A stretch of DNA of 7,662 nt from Candidatus Collierbacteria bacterium RIFOXYD1_FULL_40_9 (GTDB taxonomy: Bacteria > Patescibacteriota > Microgenomatia > UBA1400 > MFAQ01): assembly GCA_001776275.1 (NCBI GenBank), contig MFAQ01000007.1, forward strand, positions 12,883 to 20,544, read 5' to 3'. Every line of letters starts with the position of its first letter. Position 1 is the stretch's first letter. The translations under genes were made by a program, and so were the position numbers. Below the pieces are notes generated by a model. It did not search any database and had not been told where the DNA came from. It saw only the letters and a program-made list of their open reading frames with translations. This document shows positions 1 through 5,355 of the stretch, one piece after another.

Positions 1-336
1 TACTTTAGCCTCTTCATCTTTGATTCCACCTTTGGTGGTAGGCTCATCAACGTTTTCCTCTTTTTTACCGTCTTTGAGGGTTATGGTAGGCACACTAGAG
101 CTTCCGGCTTGAGCTATTTTTGGAGTGGGAGTAGCGGTTGGAGTAGGGGTTGCAAGAACCTTAAGAGTTGGTGTTGCGGTAGGCGAAGGAGTCATAAAAG
201 AGTCGACTTCGAGCTCGTTTGGAGAAACGACTTCTTGCTTGGTTACCTGTTTTGGTAAAGTGTTTTTGGAGAGAACGTAGGTAATAGCCCCGGTGAGGAG
301 GAGGATAACCAAGATGATAGGCAAGATTGATTTCAT
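1..336 (-). CDS. Membrane-anchored Thr/Pro-rich surface protein, N-terminal part (runs off the left edge)
   Basis: The reading frame is open for 112 codons from an ATG at 336 to the window edge, with no stop reached. Residues 1-3 (MKS) are followed by a strongly hydrophobic stretch at about 4-20 (ILPIILVILLLTGAITY), which reads as an uncleaved signal anchor or signal peptide; there is no lipobox Cys. From about residue 50 comes a low-complexity Thr/Pro stalk (motifs TPSPTATPT and TPTPTATPTP), then a charged Lys/Glu-rich segment. This is a typical layout for bacterial envelope proteins whose flexible linker carries an external domain, but the C-terminal domain lies outside the window, so no function can be assigned. 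No Shine-Dalgarno is seen; a strong sigma70-like promoter sits almost on the start codon. The gene is divergent from the methyltransferase operon. Confidence 0.75.
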   Translation of the reverse strand, partial: MKSILPIILVILLLTGAITYVLSKNTLPKQVTKQEVVSPNELEVDSFMTPSPTATPTLKVLATPTPTATPTPKIAQAGSSSVPTITLKDGKKEENVDEPTTKGGIKDEEAKV

Positions 337-344
337 ATGGGCGT

Positions 345-373
345 AATATACACTATTACAGGCTATATGTCAA
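345..373 (-). promoter_or_regulatory. Sigma70-like promoter for the 336 (-) gene
   Basis: On the minus strand a perfect TTGACA (368-373) is followed by a 17-base spacer (351-367) and TATATT (345-350). Transcription would begin about 337-339, one to three bases from the ATG at 336, so the mRNA would be leaderless or nearly so. This is the best-matching promoter in the window. Confidence 0.7.
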
Positions 374-382
374 GCTTATAAT
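355..382 (+). promoter_or_regulatory. Candidate upstream promoter of the methyltransferase operon
   Basis: ATTACA (355-360, 4 of 6 matches to the -35 consensus), a 16-base spacer and a perfect TATAAT (377-382). The predicted start near 389 would leave a leader of about 36 bases before the ATG at 425. It overlaps the opposite-strand promoter at 345-373, so the two directions probably compete for polymerase. Confidence 0.4.
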
Positions 383-389
383 GTTTAAT

Positions 390-403
390 AACTTCTGAAC
401 TTC
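390..403. repeat. Short direct repeat AACTTC-TG-AACTTC, possible operator
   Basis: Two identical hexamers at 390-395 and 398-403 with an 8-base period, located between the two candidate -10 boxes of the methyltransferase operon. Tandem short sites are the usual way RHH dimers bind, and this operon encodes two proteins with RHH-like domains. That link is inference. Confidence 0.3.
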
Positions 404-406
404 GTA

Positions 407-412
407 TATAAT
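407..412 (+). promoter_or_regulatory. Candidate proximal -10 box of the methyltransferase operon
   Basis: A perfect TATAAT lies 12 bases before the ATG at 425; transcription from it would give a leader of only about 5 bases. No good -35 is present (TTTAAT-like sequence near 384-389). A direct repeat sits just upstream, where an activator or repressor could act. Confidence 0.4.
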
Positions 413-424
413 ATTGGGTTATAG

Positions 425-1117
425 ATGTATAAGATAGGATCGACAAAGGAAGTACTGTATACAGAACAAAAAGATCTGACAGAGGAACAGATAATTGTGA
501 CGCGTCAAACGTATGAGAGAAACGCAGATAGATATGTCCTAAACTATGAAAGAAGGGATGGTGCATTGGATGAGGCAAGACTCTTTACATTAGATCCATT
601 TTTAAGAGAGTTTGAGAAGCAAGGTTTGGAAGGGAAAATTTTATTTACAGGTTGTGGATCTGGAAGAGATATGGAAGAAGCTGTTAAGCAGGGTTTTTCT
701 GTTGTGGGCATAGATACCTCTTTGCATATGATAAATATTGGCAAAATAATGGGGATTAAGTCACCTATGATGGAAATGGATATGGAACGTATGGACTTTC
801 CGGAAAATTCTTTTCGGGGCATTTTTTGTGAGACAGCTATTGCTCATATTAGAAAAAAGGATATACCGTCTTTGTTGGCTAGCTTCAGAAGGGTGCTGAC
901 ACCCGATGGTTTGTTGCTTGTTACCTTTAGAAAAGGTAATGGTTTTGTTTATATGACAGAGGACAAGGTGGGAGGGAGGCGCTACTATACCTCTATGAGC
1001 AGAAAAAGAGCTGATAAATACTTGTTAGAATCTGGTTTTGAGATAATTGGGAAATCATCTCACAAAGTTGGAAGTAGACCACCATATTACAATTTAATTG
1101 CTATAAACAAAAAATGA
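425..1117 (+). CDS. Class I SAM-dependent methyltransferase
   Basis: A 230-residue protein with the Rossmann-type methyltransferase core. Motif I is at about 72-80 (ILFTGCGSG); the usual acidic residue before GCG is Thr75. The acidic ribose-binding loop is VVGIDTS (D97), then MDFPENSF and IFCETAIAHI (about 113-132) and RVLTPDGLLLVTF (about 146-158). The N-terminal YERNADRYVLNYE helix resembles the cap seen in small-molecule and ubiquinone-type methyltransferases. The methyl acceptor cannot be read from sequence. It is the first gene of a three-gene operon and its stop overlaps the next start as ATGA (1114-1117), implying translational coupling. There is no Shine-Dalgarno before the ATG. Given its partners (two NDT-like proteins), a nucleoside, nucleotide or tRNA-related acceptor is possible but unproven. 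Confidence 0.85.
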   Translation: MYKIGSTKEVLYTEQKDLTEEQIIVTRQTYERNADRYVLNYERRDGALDEARLFTLDPFLREFEKQGLEGKILFTGCGSGRDMEEAVKQGFSVVGIDTSLHMINIGKIMGIKSPMMEMDMERMDFPENSFRGIFCETAIAHIRKKDIPSLLASFRRVLTPDGLLLVTFRKGNGFVYMTEDKVGGRRYYTSMSRKRADKYLLESGFEIIGKSSHKVGSRPPYYNLIAINKK

Positions 1118-1689
1118 GAATTTATTTTACCGCTGCCATATCGCTTAGTGATTTTTATGGAGAAAACTATAGAAAGATAGTGGATTGTCTTGAAAAGTTG
1201 GGTCACACTGTTATTCATGACCATATCACTAAAAACTCAATAACAAAAGTTTTTGATAAGACAAAAAAAGAGAATGAGGAGTATTACAAGAAAACTTTGA
1301 GGGAGATAAATAAAGCGGATGTAATTGTTGCAGAAGTATCATTTCCTTCAACTATAAACGTGGGACACGAGGTTGGCTTGGCACTGGACAAAGGAAAGCC
1401 AGTTGTTGCTCTTTACGCTGAAGACAAAGGGTCCCCTTTTTTTGAGGGTATTGGTTCGGATTTGTTTTTTTATAACGAGTATAGCCCAATCGATGTGGAC
1501 TCCTTTTTGCCAAAATTAATGGATGATGTAATTAAAAGGGTTGATGTAAGGTTTAACTTCTTTATCTCGCCAGAAATTGGCAGATATTTGGACTGGGTGA
1601 ATCAAAAGAGGAAAATACCTAGAGCAGCCTTTTTGCGTGGTCTTATTGAAAAAGCAATGAAACTGGACAAGGAGTTTGAGGATAAATGA
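1114..1689 (+). CDS. NDT-like protein fused to C-terminal ribbon-helix-helix domain (paralogue 1, Glu retained)
   Basis: A 191-residue two-domain protein. Residues 1-135 look like the nucleoside 2-deoxyribosyltransferase / DNPH1-type fold: start RIYFTAAIS, then KADVIVAEVSFPSTINVGHEVGLAL (shown here as positions 67-91) and GKPVVALY (94-101). In this family the AD pair (here A68-D69) and a Glu within GxE(I/V/L)G (here G84-H85-E86-V87-G88) form the active site, so N-glycosidase or transferase activity on a nucleoside or nucleotide is plausible. Residues 144-184 read as a CopG-type RHH: strand RFNFFIS, helix PEIGRYLDWVNQKR, turn KIPR, helix AAFLRGLIEKAMK. It overlaps its neighbours by 4 bases on both sides (ATGA at 1114-1117 and 1686-1689). 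NDT assignment is fairly firm; RHH assignment is by pattern only. Confidence 0.8.
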   Translation: MRIYFTAAISLSDFYGENYRKIVDCLEKLGHTVIHDHITKNSITKVFDKTKKENEEYYKKTLREINKADVIVAEVSFPSTINVGHEVGLALDKGKPVVALYAEDKGSPFFEGIGSDLFFYNEYSPIDVDSFLPKLMDDVIKRVDVRFNFFISPEIGRYLDWVNQKRKIPRAAFLRGLIEKAMKLDKEFEDK

Positions 1690-2291
1690 AAGTTCTGTTT
1701 CAGGCATCGATTTTGCACAGAAATGAGAGAATGGAGGATTATGTGGCAATTGTTCAATGTTTAGAGAAATGTGGGTGTGAGGTACTAGGTGAGACTCTAG
1801 TCGTATCTAACGATTTAATTTTAAAACGAGGACATGTCGACAGAGTCAAATATTTTGAAAGATTTAAGAAAAATCTATTGGAGGCAGATCTGGTATGTTT
1901 TGAGGCGACGTACCCATCGACTTTACATGTTGGTATTAAACTTGCGTTTGCACTTCAGAAGGGAAAGCCAGTGATCGTTTTGTACAAAAAAACATCTCAC
2001 CCTGAATCATTTGTGGACGTTTTTGAATCTGGTAAGTTGTTTTATGAAGAATATACTGCTAACAATTTGGATACAGTTATTAAATCTGGTTTGGAGTTTA
2101 TCGAAAAAAACTCTGATGTTAGGTTTAACTTTTATTTACCTAGCGAACAGATGGACTACCTTGATAGAGTAAGAAAAGACAAGAGCCTTACGAGAACTGC
2201 AGTTTTGAGAAAGATTATCGATGAGGCAATGGGAAGATCTGAGGTTTCATGGCTCTCATTTCGTGATAATAGTACCTATTATTGGGTATAG
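1686..2291 (+). CDS. NDT-like protein fused to C-terminal ribbon-helix-helix domain (paralogue 2, catalytic Glu replaced)
   Basis: A 201-residue paralogue of the preceding gene with the same order of domains. The NDT-like part starts KVLFQASI, has EADLVCFEATYPSTLHVG (66-83) and GKPVIVLY (93-100). Where the paralogue has the expected Glu, this protein has Lys85 (GIKLAFAL), so the enzyme is probably inactive or altered. The RHH-like part is at about 144-182 (DVRFNFYLPSEQ, helix to RKD, then SLTRTAVLRKIIDEAM); DVRFNF is identical in both paralogues. It starts in an ATGA overlap. The last 25 or so codons (from 2215) overlap the end of the convergent gene, and the tail after IIDEAM (about residues 183-201, GRSEV...YYWV) has no counterpart in paralogue 1 beyond a few residues. 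The tail probably arose by loss of an earlier stop. Confidence 0.78.
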   Translation: MKVLFQASILHRNERMEDYVAIVQCLEKCGCEVLGETLVVSNDLILKRGHVDRVKYFERFKKNLLEADLVCFEATYPSTLHVGIKLAFALQKGKPVIVLYKKTSHPESFVDVFESGKLFYEEYTANNLDTVIKSGLEFIEKNSDVRFNFYLPSEQMDYLDRVRKDKSLTRTAVLRKIIDEAMGRSEVSWLSFRDNSTYYWV

Positions 2292-2622
2292 GTTTTAGAG
2301 TGTATATTGGTTTTTTAAGTATATGAGCGAAGCCCATTTCTAGAAATGCATTTCCACCGATGTAGTTTTTTTCGTTGTTTTTGCTCCAGTTAGTTATGAG
2401 GATGCAGTCAGCAGACAATATGTTTCTATAATGTCTACGAATATAGTCGAACTTGATTTTTAGTTTGTATGTGTCCACGTATTTATTTTCTTTGATCAAC
2501 TTGATGTGTTTGTCCTTGGCTGGGTCTGGCAAAATAACAACGTGCCCGTTCTGTTCCAGCTTGCTTTTGAGTTTGAGCATTTTTGGGTATGCAATCATTG
2601 ATCCACAGACAACTATTTTCAT
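2215..2622 (-). CDS. Nucleoside 2-deoxyribosyltransferase-like protein (stand-alone)
   Basis: A 135-residue protein of the NDT / DUF4406-like superfamily. It begins KIVVCGSM (strand and phosphate-loop type start), has SADCILITNW (70-79), then NYIGGNAFLEMGFAHILKKP (86-105), where Glu95 in the ExGFA motif aligns with the family's nucleophilic Glu. It ends with HEMRAMKPQIF, a C-terminal signature I associate with this family in uncultivated bacteria. I chose the ATG at 2622 because it overlaps the preceding stop as ATGA (2619-2622); a GTG at 2634 would add only four residues. No RHH domain is attached, unlike the two plus-strand relatives. It is last in the 4414-2215 operon, and its final 77 bases overlap the convergent plus-strand gene. 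Confidence 0.8.
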   Translation of the reverse strand: MKIVVCGSMIAYPKMLKLKSKLEQNGHVVILPDPAKDKHIKLIKENKYVDTYKLKIKFDYIRRHYRNILSADCILITNWSKNNEKNYIGGNAFLEMGFAHILKKPIYTLKPIPNNRYYYHEMRAMKPQIFPLPHR

Positions 2623-3836
2623 AGTTTTTGACACATAATTCTATTTAGTGTTTCAATTACGTAGCTTGCTGAGGCGAGGTCATGGCTAGCTGTTTCTTTG
2701 TCGTAGCCGATTTCATACTGAAGAGCGGGACCTCTTTTGCGAGACAGATCGGTCGATATTTTTAGAATATTATTCTCCTCGTCTGGAGTTACTAGAATAC
2801 CTTTTGCTTTTAGTATTCTTAAGAGTAGCGGTGCCTGATCGTGGTCCTTAGGATAATCGACTTGCAGCTTGGCAAGTGAGGCTTTTGTCACTAGCTCAAC
2901 TGCTTCTTGTGATCTTCTAATAGACATGTTCCAACTTCCTCGACCAAAGGACTCTTTGGCGTGAAGTAGGGACTCTTGCGAGGCGCTTGTGAGCAAGTTA
3001 GCTTTTTTTGACATCATTTTTTTGTTTAAATTGATCCAAACCCATTTACCACTTGGTAATGAAATTCTTTTGGTGTTGGAGTTAATAATTTTTTGGACGG
3101 AGGCACTGGCAATATTTTGGTTGTCTTTGAGGATCAATCCTTCGATACTGGCATCGTAAAAAACCGGCAATTCGTGTAAAGGTAGTGAGCTGGGAACTAG
3201 AAAGGGGTAAATAGCTGGTGGCTGGGTGTTTGTTTCTACAAGTATTTTTGTTATCTGTTTGGTCAATTGCTTGTGAGTTATTTGTTTGTCATTGTAGACT
3301 AGAAAAATATCTATATCACTTTCTGGTGTTGTTTGATCTCGAGCCACCGAGCCAAAGAGGATAATAGACAAAATTTTATCGTCTAGTTTTTTGTTTACTT
3401 GGTCGCAGAAGTTGATTGCAATTTCTTTGTCGTTATTCCTATCAGGTGTTTGGTGTTTTAAATAGTTTCCTATCAAAACTATGTCATCGATATCTTTTTG
3501 TCTGTTCAGTTTTTTCTTGTAGTCGGCAACCAGGTTTAGAGGTACAAATGGGAGCTCATCTATAAGCTCAGTCATCGCTATCATCTTGTCGATTGAATAT
3601 TTTGTTGGAGCAAACCACCAGTTTGAGATTTTTACATGACCGATTCGAATGAATCCTTCTTCATCTGGAATATTTGATGCTAGTAGGTTTTGCCAGAGCT
3701 TGTTTGTGACAATTAAATCGATATTTGGTGCCTCGCGGAGATTTCTTATTGCCAGAGTGGCACTACCAAAGATTGCATATTCACCTGATGGTAGCTTTAG
3801 ATTTTTTACTTGATCGAGTAAGGCTTTTATATTCAT
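2619..3836 (-). CDS. Tandem nucleotidyltransferase plus HEPN domain fusion protein
   Basis: A 405-residue three-part protein. Residues 1-130 resemble an AbiEii/DUF6036-type nucleotidyltransferase: YAIFGSATLAIR (20-31), PNIDLIV (37-43) and RQKDIDDIVLIGNYL (112-126). Residues about 140-240 form a second, MNT-type domain with ILFGSVARDQTTPESDIDIF (159-178): G162-S163 and D174/D176. I cannot find an acidic residue at the expected third carboxylate. Residues about 283-402 look like a HEPN helical domain (SASQESLLHAKESF, SWNMSIRRSQEAVELVTKA, DYPKDHDQAPLL, then ALQYEIGYD), the class often annotated as nucleotidyltransferase-plus-HEPN protein. A clear RxxxxH RNase motif is not visible. It starts two bases after the stop of the NDPK-like gene and overlaps the NDT gene by 4 bases. 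Role unknown; toxin-antitoxin or nucleotide-modifying function is inference. Confidence 0.82.
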   Translation of the reverse strand: MNIKALLDQVKNLKLPSGEYAIFGSATLAIRNLREAPNIDLIVTNKLWQNLLASNIPDEEGFIRIGHVKISNWWFAPTKYSIDKMIAMTELIDELPFVPLNLVADYKKKLNRQKDIDDIVLIGNYLKHQTPDRNNDKEIAINFCDQVNKKLDDKILSIILFGSVARDQTTPESDIDIFLVYNDKQITHKQLTKQITKILVETNTQPPAIYPFLVPSSLPLHELPVFYDASIEGLILKDNQNIASASVQKIINSNTKRISLPSGKWVWINLNKKMMSKKANLLTSASQESLLHAKESFGRGSWNMSIRRSQEAVELVTKASLAKLQVDYPKDHDQAPLLLRILKAKGILVTPDEENNILKISTDLSRKRGPALQYEIGYDKETASHDLASASYVIETLNRIMCQKL

Positions 3837-3838
3837 GA

Positions 3839-4414
3839 CTACGAACTATTGCTGATATCATCTAGAAATATTTCTAGTTCTCTGCGCATGTCTTCTGCTG
3901 AGGATGGTGAGTGGATTAGATTATCGTAGTCTGACTCTAAGTCGTATTGGAGTTTGTGTTCTATCATAAGGTGGCGAATTTCACCTCGATTCGCTTCGTT
4001 TGGATTCCAAAAACCAATCTGCATGTCAATTGTTTTTATTAATGTATCCTCGCTTTGTTGATTGCTACCCAGTAGGACAAATTCTATCTCCTTGTTTACA
4101 AAATACTCTACCATCGGAGCAAAGTATGGTTTTGGGGTACCACTTTGGTCAATTCCATTTGGTTTATATAGATTGTGGATTTGCTCTCTGCTGGGGGAGA
4201 ACTTATGTGTTGAAATGATTGTTACGTGTTGGGAGAGTTGTGTCAATATTTGTGACCTAATAGGTTCTTGGGCTCCTAATGGTTTTAAAATGACAAAGCT
4301 TACGGATGTGAAGTTGTGTTCTCGTTCTGAGTTTTCTGCAAGTGTTTCTTTCATGGGGATATGATATGGCTGATGATCGTGGCGGGCAATGTGCAAAAAT
4401 TGCAGAACAAGCAT
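3839..4414 (-). CDS. Divergent nucleoside-diphosphate-kinase-like protein
   Basis: A 191-residue protein that follows the NDPK pattern from about residue 37. SFVILKPLG (39-47) matches the xxxKPDG start (Lys44 kept, Asp changed to Leu). PYFAPMVEYF (96-105) matches the PFF..LV.Y segment. WNPNEANRGEIRH (136-148) matches TnPxxAxPGTIR (Arg143, Arg147). YDNLIHSPSSAEDMRREL (163-180) matches NxIHGSDS, with Asn165 and the phosphocarrier His168 retained. There is a roughly 15-residue insert before PYF (PNGIDQSGTPK) and a charged C-terminus. NDPK transfers gamma-phosphate between nucleotides in the cytosol; the residues fit, but the altered KPLG and insert suggest a specialised substrate. The start is uncertain: ATG at 4414 gives 191 residues, ATG at 4354 gives 171 and has a promoter-like TTGCCC-N17-TATCAT just before it. 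First gene of its operon. Confidence 0.75.
   Translation of the reverse strand: MLVLQFLHIARHDHQPYHIPMKETLAENSEREHNFTSVSFVILKPLGAQEPIRSQILTQLSQHVTIISTHKFSPSREQIHNLYKPNGIDQSGTPKPYFAPMVEYFVNKEIEFVLLGSNQQSEDTLIKTIDMQIGFWNPNEANRGEIRHLMIEHKLQYDLESDYDNLIHSPSSAEDMRRELEIFLDDISNSS
4361..4389 (-). promoter_or_regulatory. Candidate promoter for the NDPK-like operon (internal to the long start)
   Basis: On the minus strand TTGCCC (4384-4389), a 17-base spacer and TATCAT (4361-4366), ending 6 bases before the ATG at 4354. If real, the mRNA would be leaderless and the protein would begin at residue 21 of the longest frame. Both hexamers are imperfect matches. Confidence 0.3.
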
Positions 4415-4425
4415 AAAATATCTTT

Positions 4426-4494
4426 ATGAAGACAATCGCCTTGATAATTTTTTTGTTGGTTACCTGGTGGAAAAGGAGGAAAGGAAAAAAGTGA
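4426..4494 (+). CDS. Possible 22-residue hydrophobic peptide with basic tail
   Basis: A short frame, ATG at 4426 to TGA at 4494, in the gap between the NDPK-like operon and the HEPN gene. The peptide has one hydrophobic helix (about residues 4-15, IALIIFLLVTWW) followed by KRRKGKK. This shape resembles small membrane-acting type I toxins or single-span microproteins. A TAAAAT (4414-4419) lies exactly 6 bases before the ATG, matching the leaderless arrangement seen at other genes here. A frame this short arises easily by chance, no family is recognised, and there is no visible antisense RNA, so confidence is low. Confidence 0.2.
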   Translation: MKTIALIIFLLVTWWKRRKGKK

Positions 4495-4515
4495 GGTGTT
4501 TATTTTGACTCCTTT

Positions 4516-4529
4516 GATCTAAAAAGATC
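4516..4529 (-). terminator. Weak hairpin downstream of the HEPN gene
   Basis: GATCT (4516-4520), AAAA loop, AGATC (4525-4529): a 5-bp stem placed 7 bases after the HEPN stop on the minus strand. Extra CC/GG pairing could extend it. There is no clean U-run after it on the minus strand, so a terminator role is only possible. Confidence 0.2.
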
Positions 4530-4535
4530 TTGGGG

Positions 4536-4916
4536 CTATCTTTGGTTCAGTTTGCTTGAAAGGGTTTTGAGTAGATCTAGGGCAGGTGATAGTTGGTTAT
4601 AAACTTCTTCGGCAAAGGCCTCGTTGTAGGTGTGGACAGTTTCGTTTCTTAGGTCTACTAGGCTTAGCCATTTTGTGTCATATTCAATCACTCCTTGTTG
4701 GTAGGCAATGCGAAAAGTTTCTTTTGGTGATTTTACTATTATTCCCTTGTTTTCTTCGAGATATGTTTTGAGTGTCTTCCAGGAAAGATCGAGACAGAAC
4801 TCGAACCGCTGGATAGCAGAGTCTCGGACAATGTCAGTTTTTGGAAGGGCCAAAGACTCACCAAGTCTGCTAACTGCTTTAGCAAGCTGGTTAATTTGTT
4901 CTTCTAGTTTGAGCAT
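4536..4916 (-). CDS. HEPN-family toxin (HI0074/HepT-like, nucleotidyltransferase substrate-binding family)
   Basis: A 126-residue all-helical protein of the HI0074/HepT family. Key segments are AIQRFEFCLDLSWKTLKTYL (34-53), SPKETFRIAYQQGVI (63-77) and DLRNETVHTYNE (88-99). The last contains the HEPN ribonuclease motif R90-x4-H95 and the following Tyr97, giving RxxxxHxY. In characterised HepT/MntA pairs the toxin is an RNase using the Arg and His, and the partner nucleotidyltransferase AMPylates that Tyr to silence it. The same mechanism is expected here but not shown. Its start is one base after the MNT stop (TAATATG), so the two are translated together. Length is normal for the family and all key residues are present, so it appears intact. 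Confidence 0.88.
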   Translation of the reverse strand: MLKLEEQINQLAKAVSRLGESLALPKTDIVRDSAIQRFEFCLDLSWKTLKTYLEENKGIIVKSPKETFRIAYQQGVIEYDTKWLSLVDLRNETVHTYNEAFAEEVYNQLSPALDLLKTLSSKLNQR

Positions 4917-4917
4917 A

Positions 4918-5226
4918 TTAGTTTAAGTATATCTTTTTTTGGGAAGCAACTTTATTAAATTCACTTGAAACTTGGTTGAAGTTAACAACATCGATGGTAT
5001 AGAGAGTGTTGAGATTATCTAGTTCCTCTTTAAATTTTTGGAGGCTATCTAGACTAATTGGAGGGTTGCTTTCTATACCAAGATCGATATCTGAGCGGTC
5101 GTCTCCTTTGTCTGTGGCCCTTGAGCCAAAAATAAAGATTTTAGTGGTTAGTAGGTCGAAGTGTTTTTTGGCAATGCTTAGAATGTCTGCTTTGAGTTGA
5201 TCTTCTGGGTAGTGTTGAGGGGTCAT
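4918..5226 (-). CDS. Minimal nucleotidyltransferase antitoxin (MntA/HI0073-like)
   Basis: A 102-residue single-domain MNT protein. The signature FIFGSRATDKGDDRSDIDLG (31-50) gives G34-S35 and the metal-binding D46 and D48; the third carboxylate is D79 in TIDVVNF. All three catalytic acids are therefore in place. In known pairs such proteins AMPylate the HEPN toxin partner with ATP, acting as the antitoxin. The gene lies directly before the HEPN gene, the usual antitoxin-first order. An extended -10-like element (TGC-TATAAA, 5235-5243) lies 8 bases before the ATG with no Shine-Dalgarno. This is the clearest complete toxin-antitoxin pair in the window. Confidence 0.88.
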   Translation of the reverse strand: MTPQHYPEDQLKADILSIAKKHFDLLTTKIFIFGSRATDKGDDRSDIDLGIESNPPISLDSLQKFKEELDNLNTLYTIDVVNFNQVSSEFNKVASQKKIYLN

Positions 5227-5232
5227 GTATGT

Positions 5233-5243
5233 ATTTTATAGCA
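5233..5243 (-). promoter_or_regulatory. Extended -10 promoter element of the MNT/HEPN pair
   Basis: Minus strand TGCTATAAA (5235-5243), overlapped by TAAAAT (5233-5238) 6 bases before the ATG at 5226. No convincing -35 is seen. The distance to the ATG predicts a leaderless transcript. Confidence 0.4.
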
Positions 5244-5355
5244 GATTTTATTGCTTTTGGGTGGACGGTGTGGATTGTTGCCATTCAAGGAGACAGTCCT
5301 TAAAGGAATCTGTTTTGGTGGTGACTTGGTGGAAGAGCCGGAATGGTAGAAAGAG

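Noticed and set aside
363..578. Minus-strand frame of 71 codons opposite the methyltransferase start
   Set aside because: It overlaps the well-supported methyltransferase and the divergent promoter region, and its His/Ser/Leu-rich sequence matches no family.
2623..2634. GTG start at 2634 for the stand-alone NDT gene
   Set aside because: The ATG at 2622 forms an ATGA overlap with the preceding stop and places the KIVVCGS strand at the N-terminus, as expected for the family.
5287..5301. AAGGA-GACAG-TCCTT hairpin in the gap between the MNT and AbiEii genes
   Set aside because: Only 5 bp with no U-run; too weak to call a terminator or regulatory element. Nothing else is seen in this 130-base gap.
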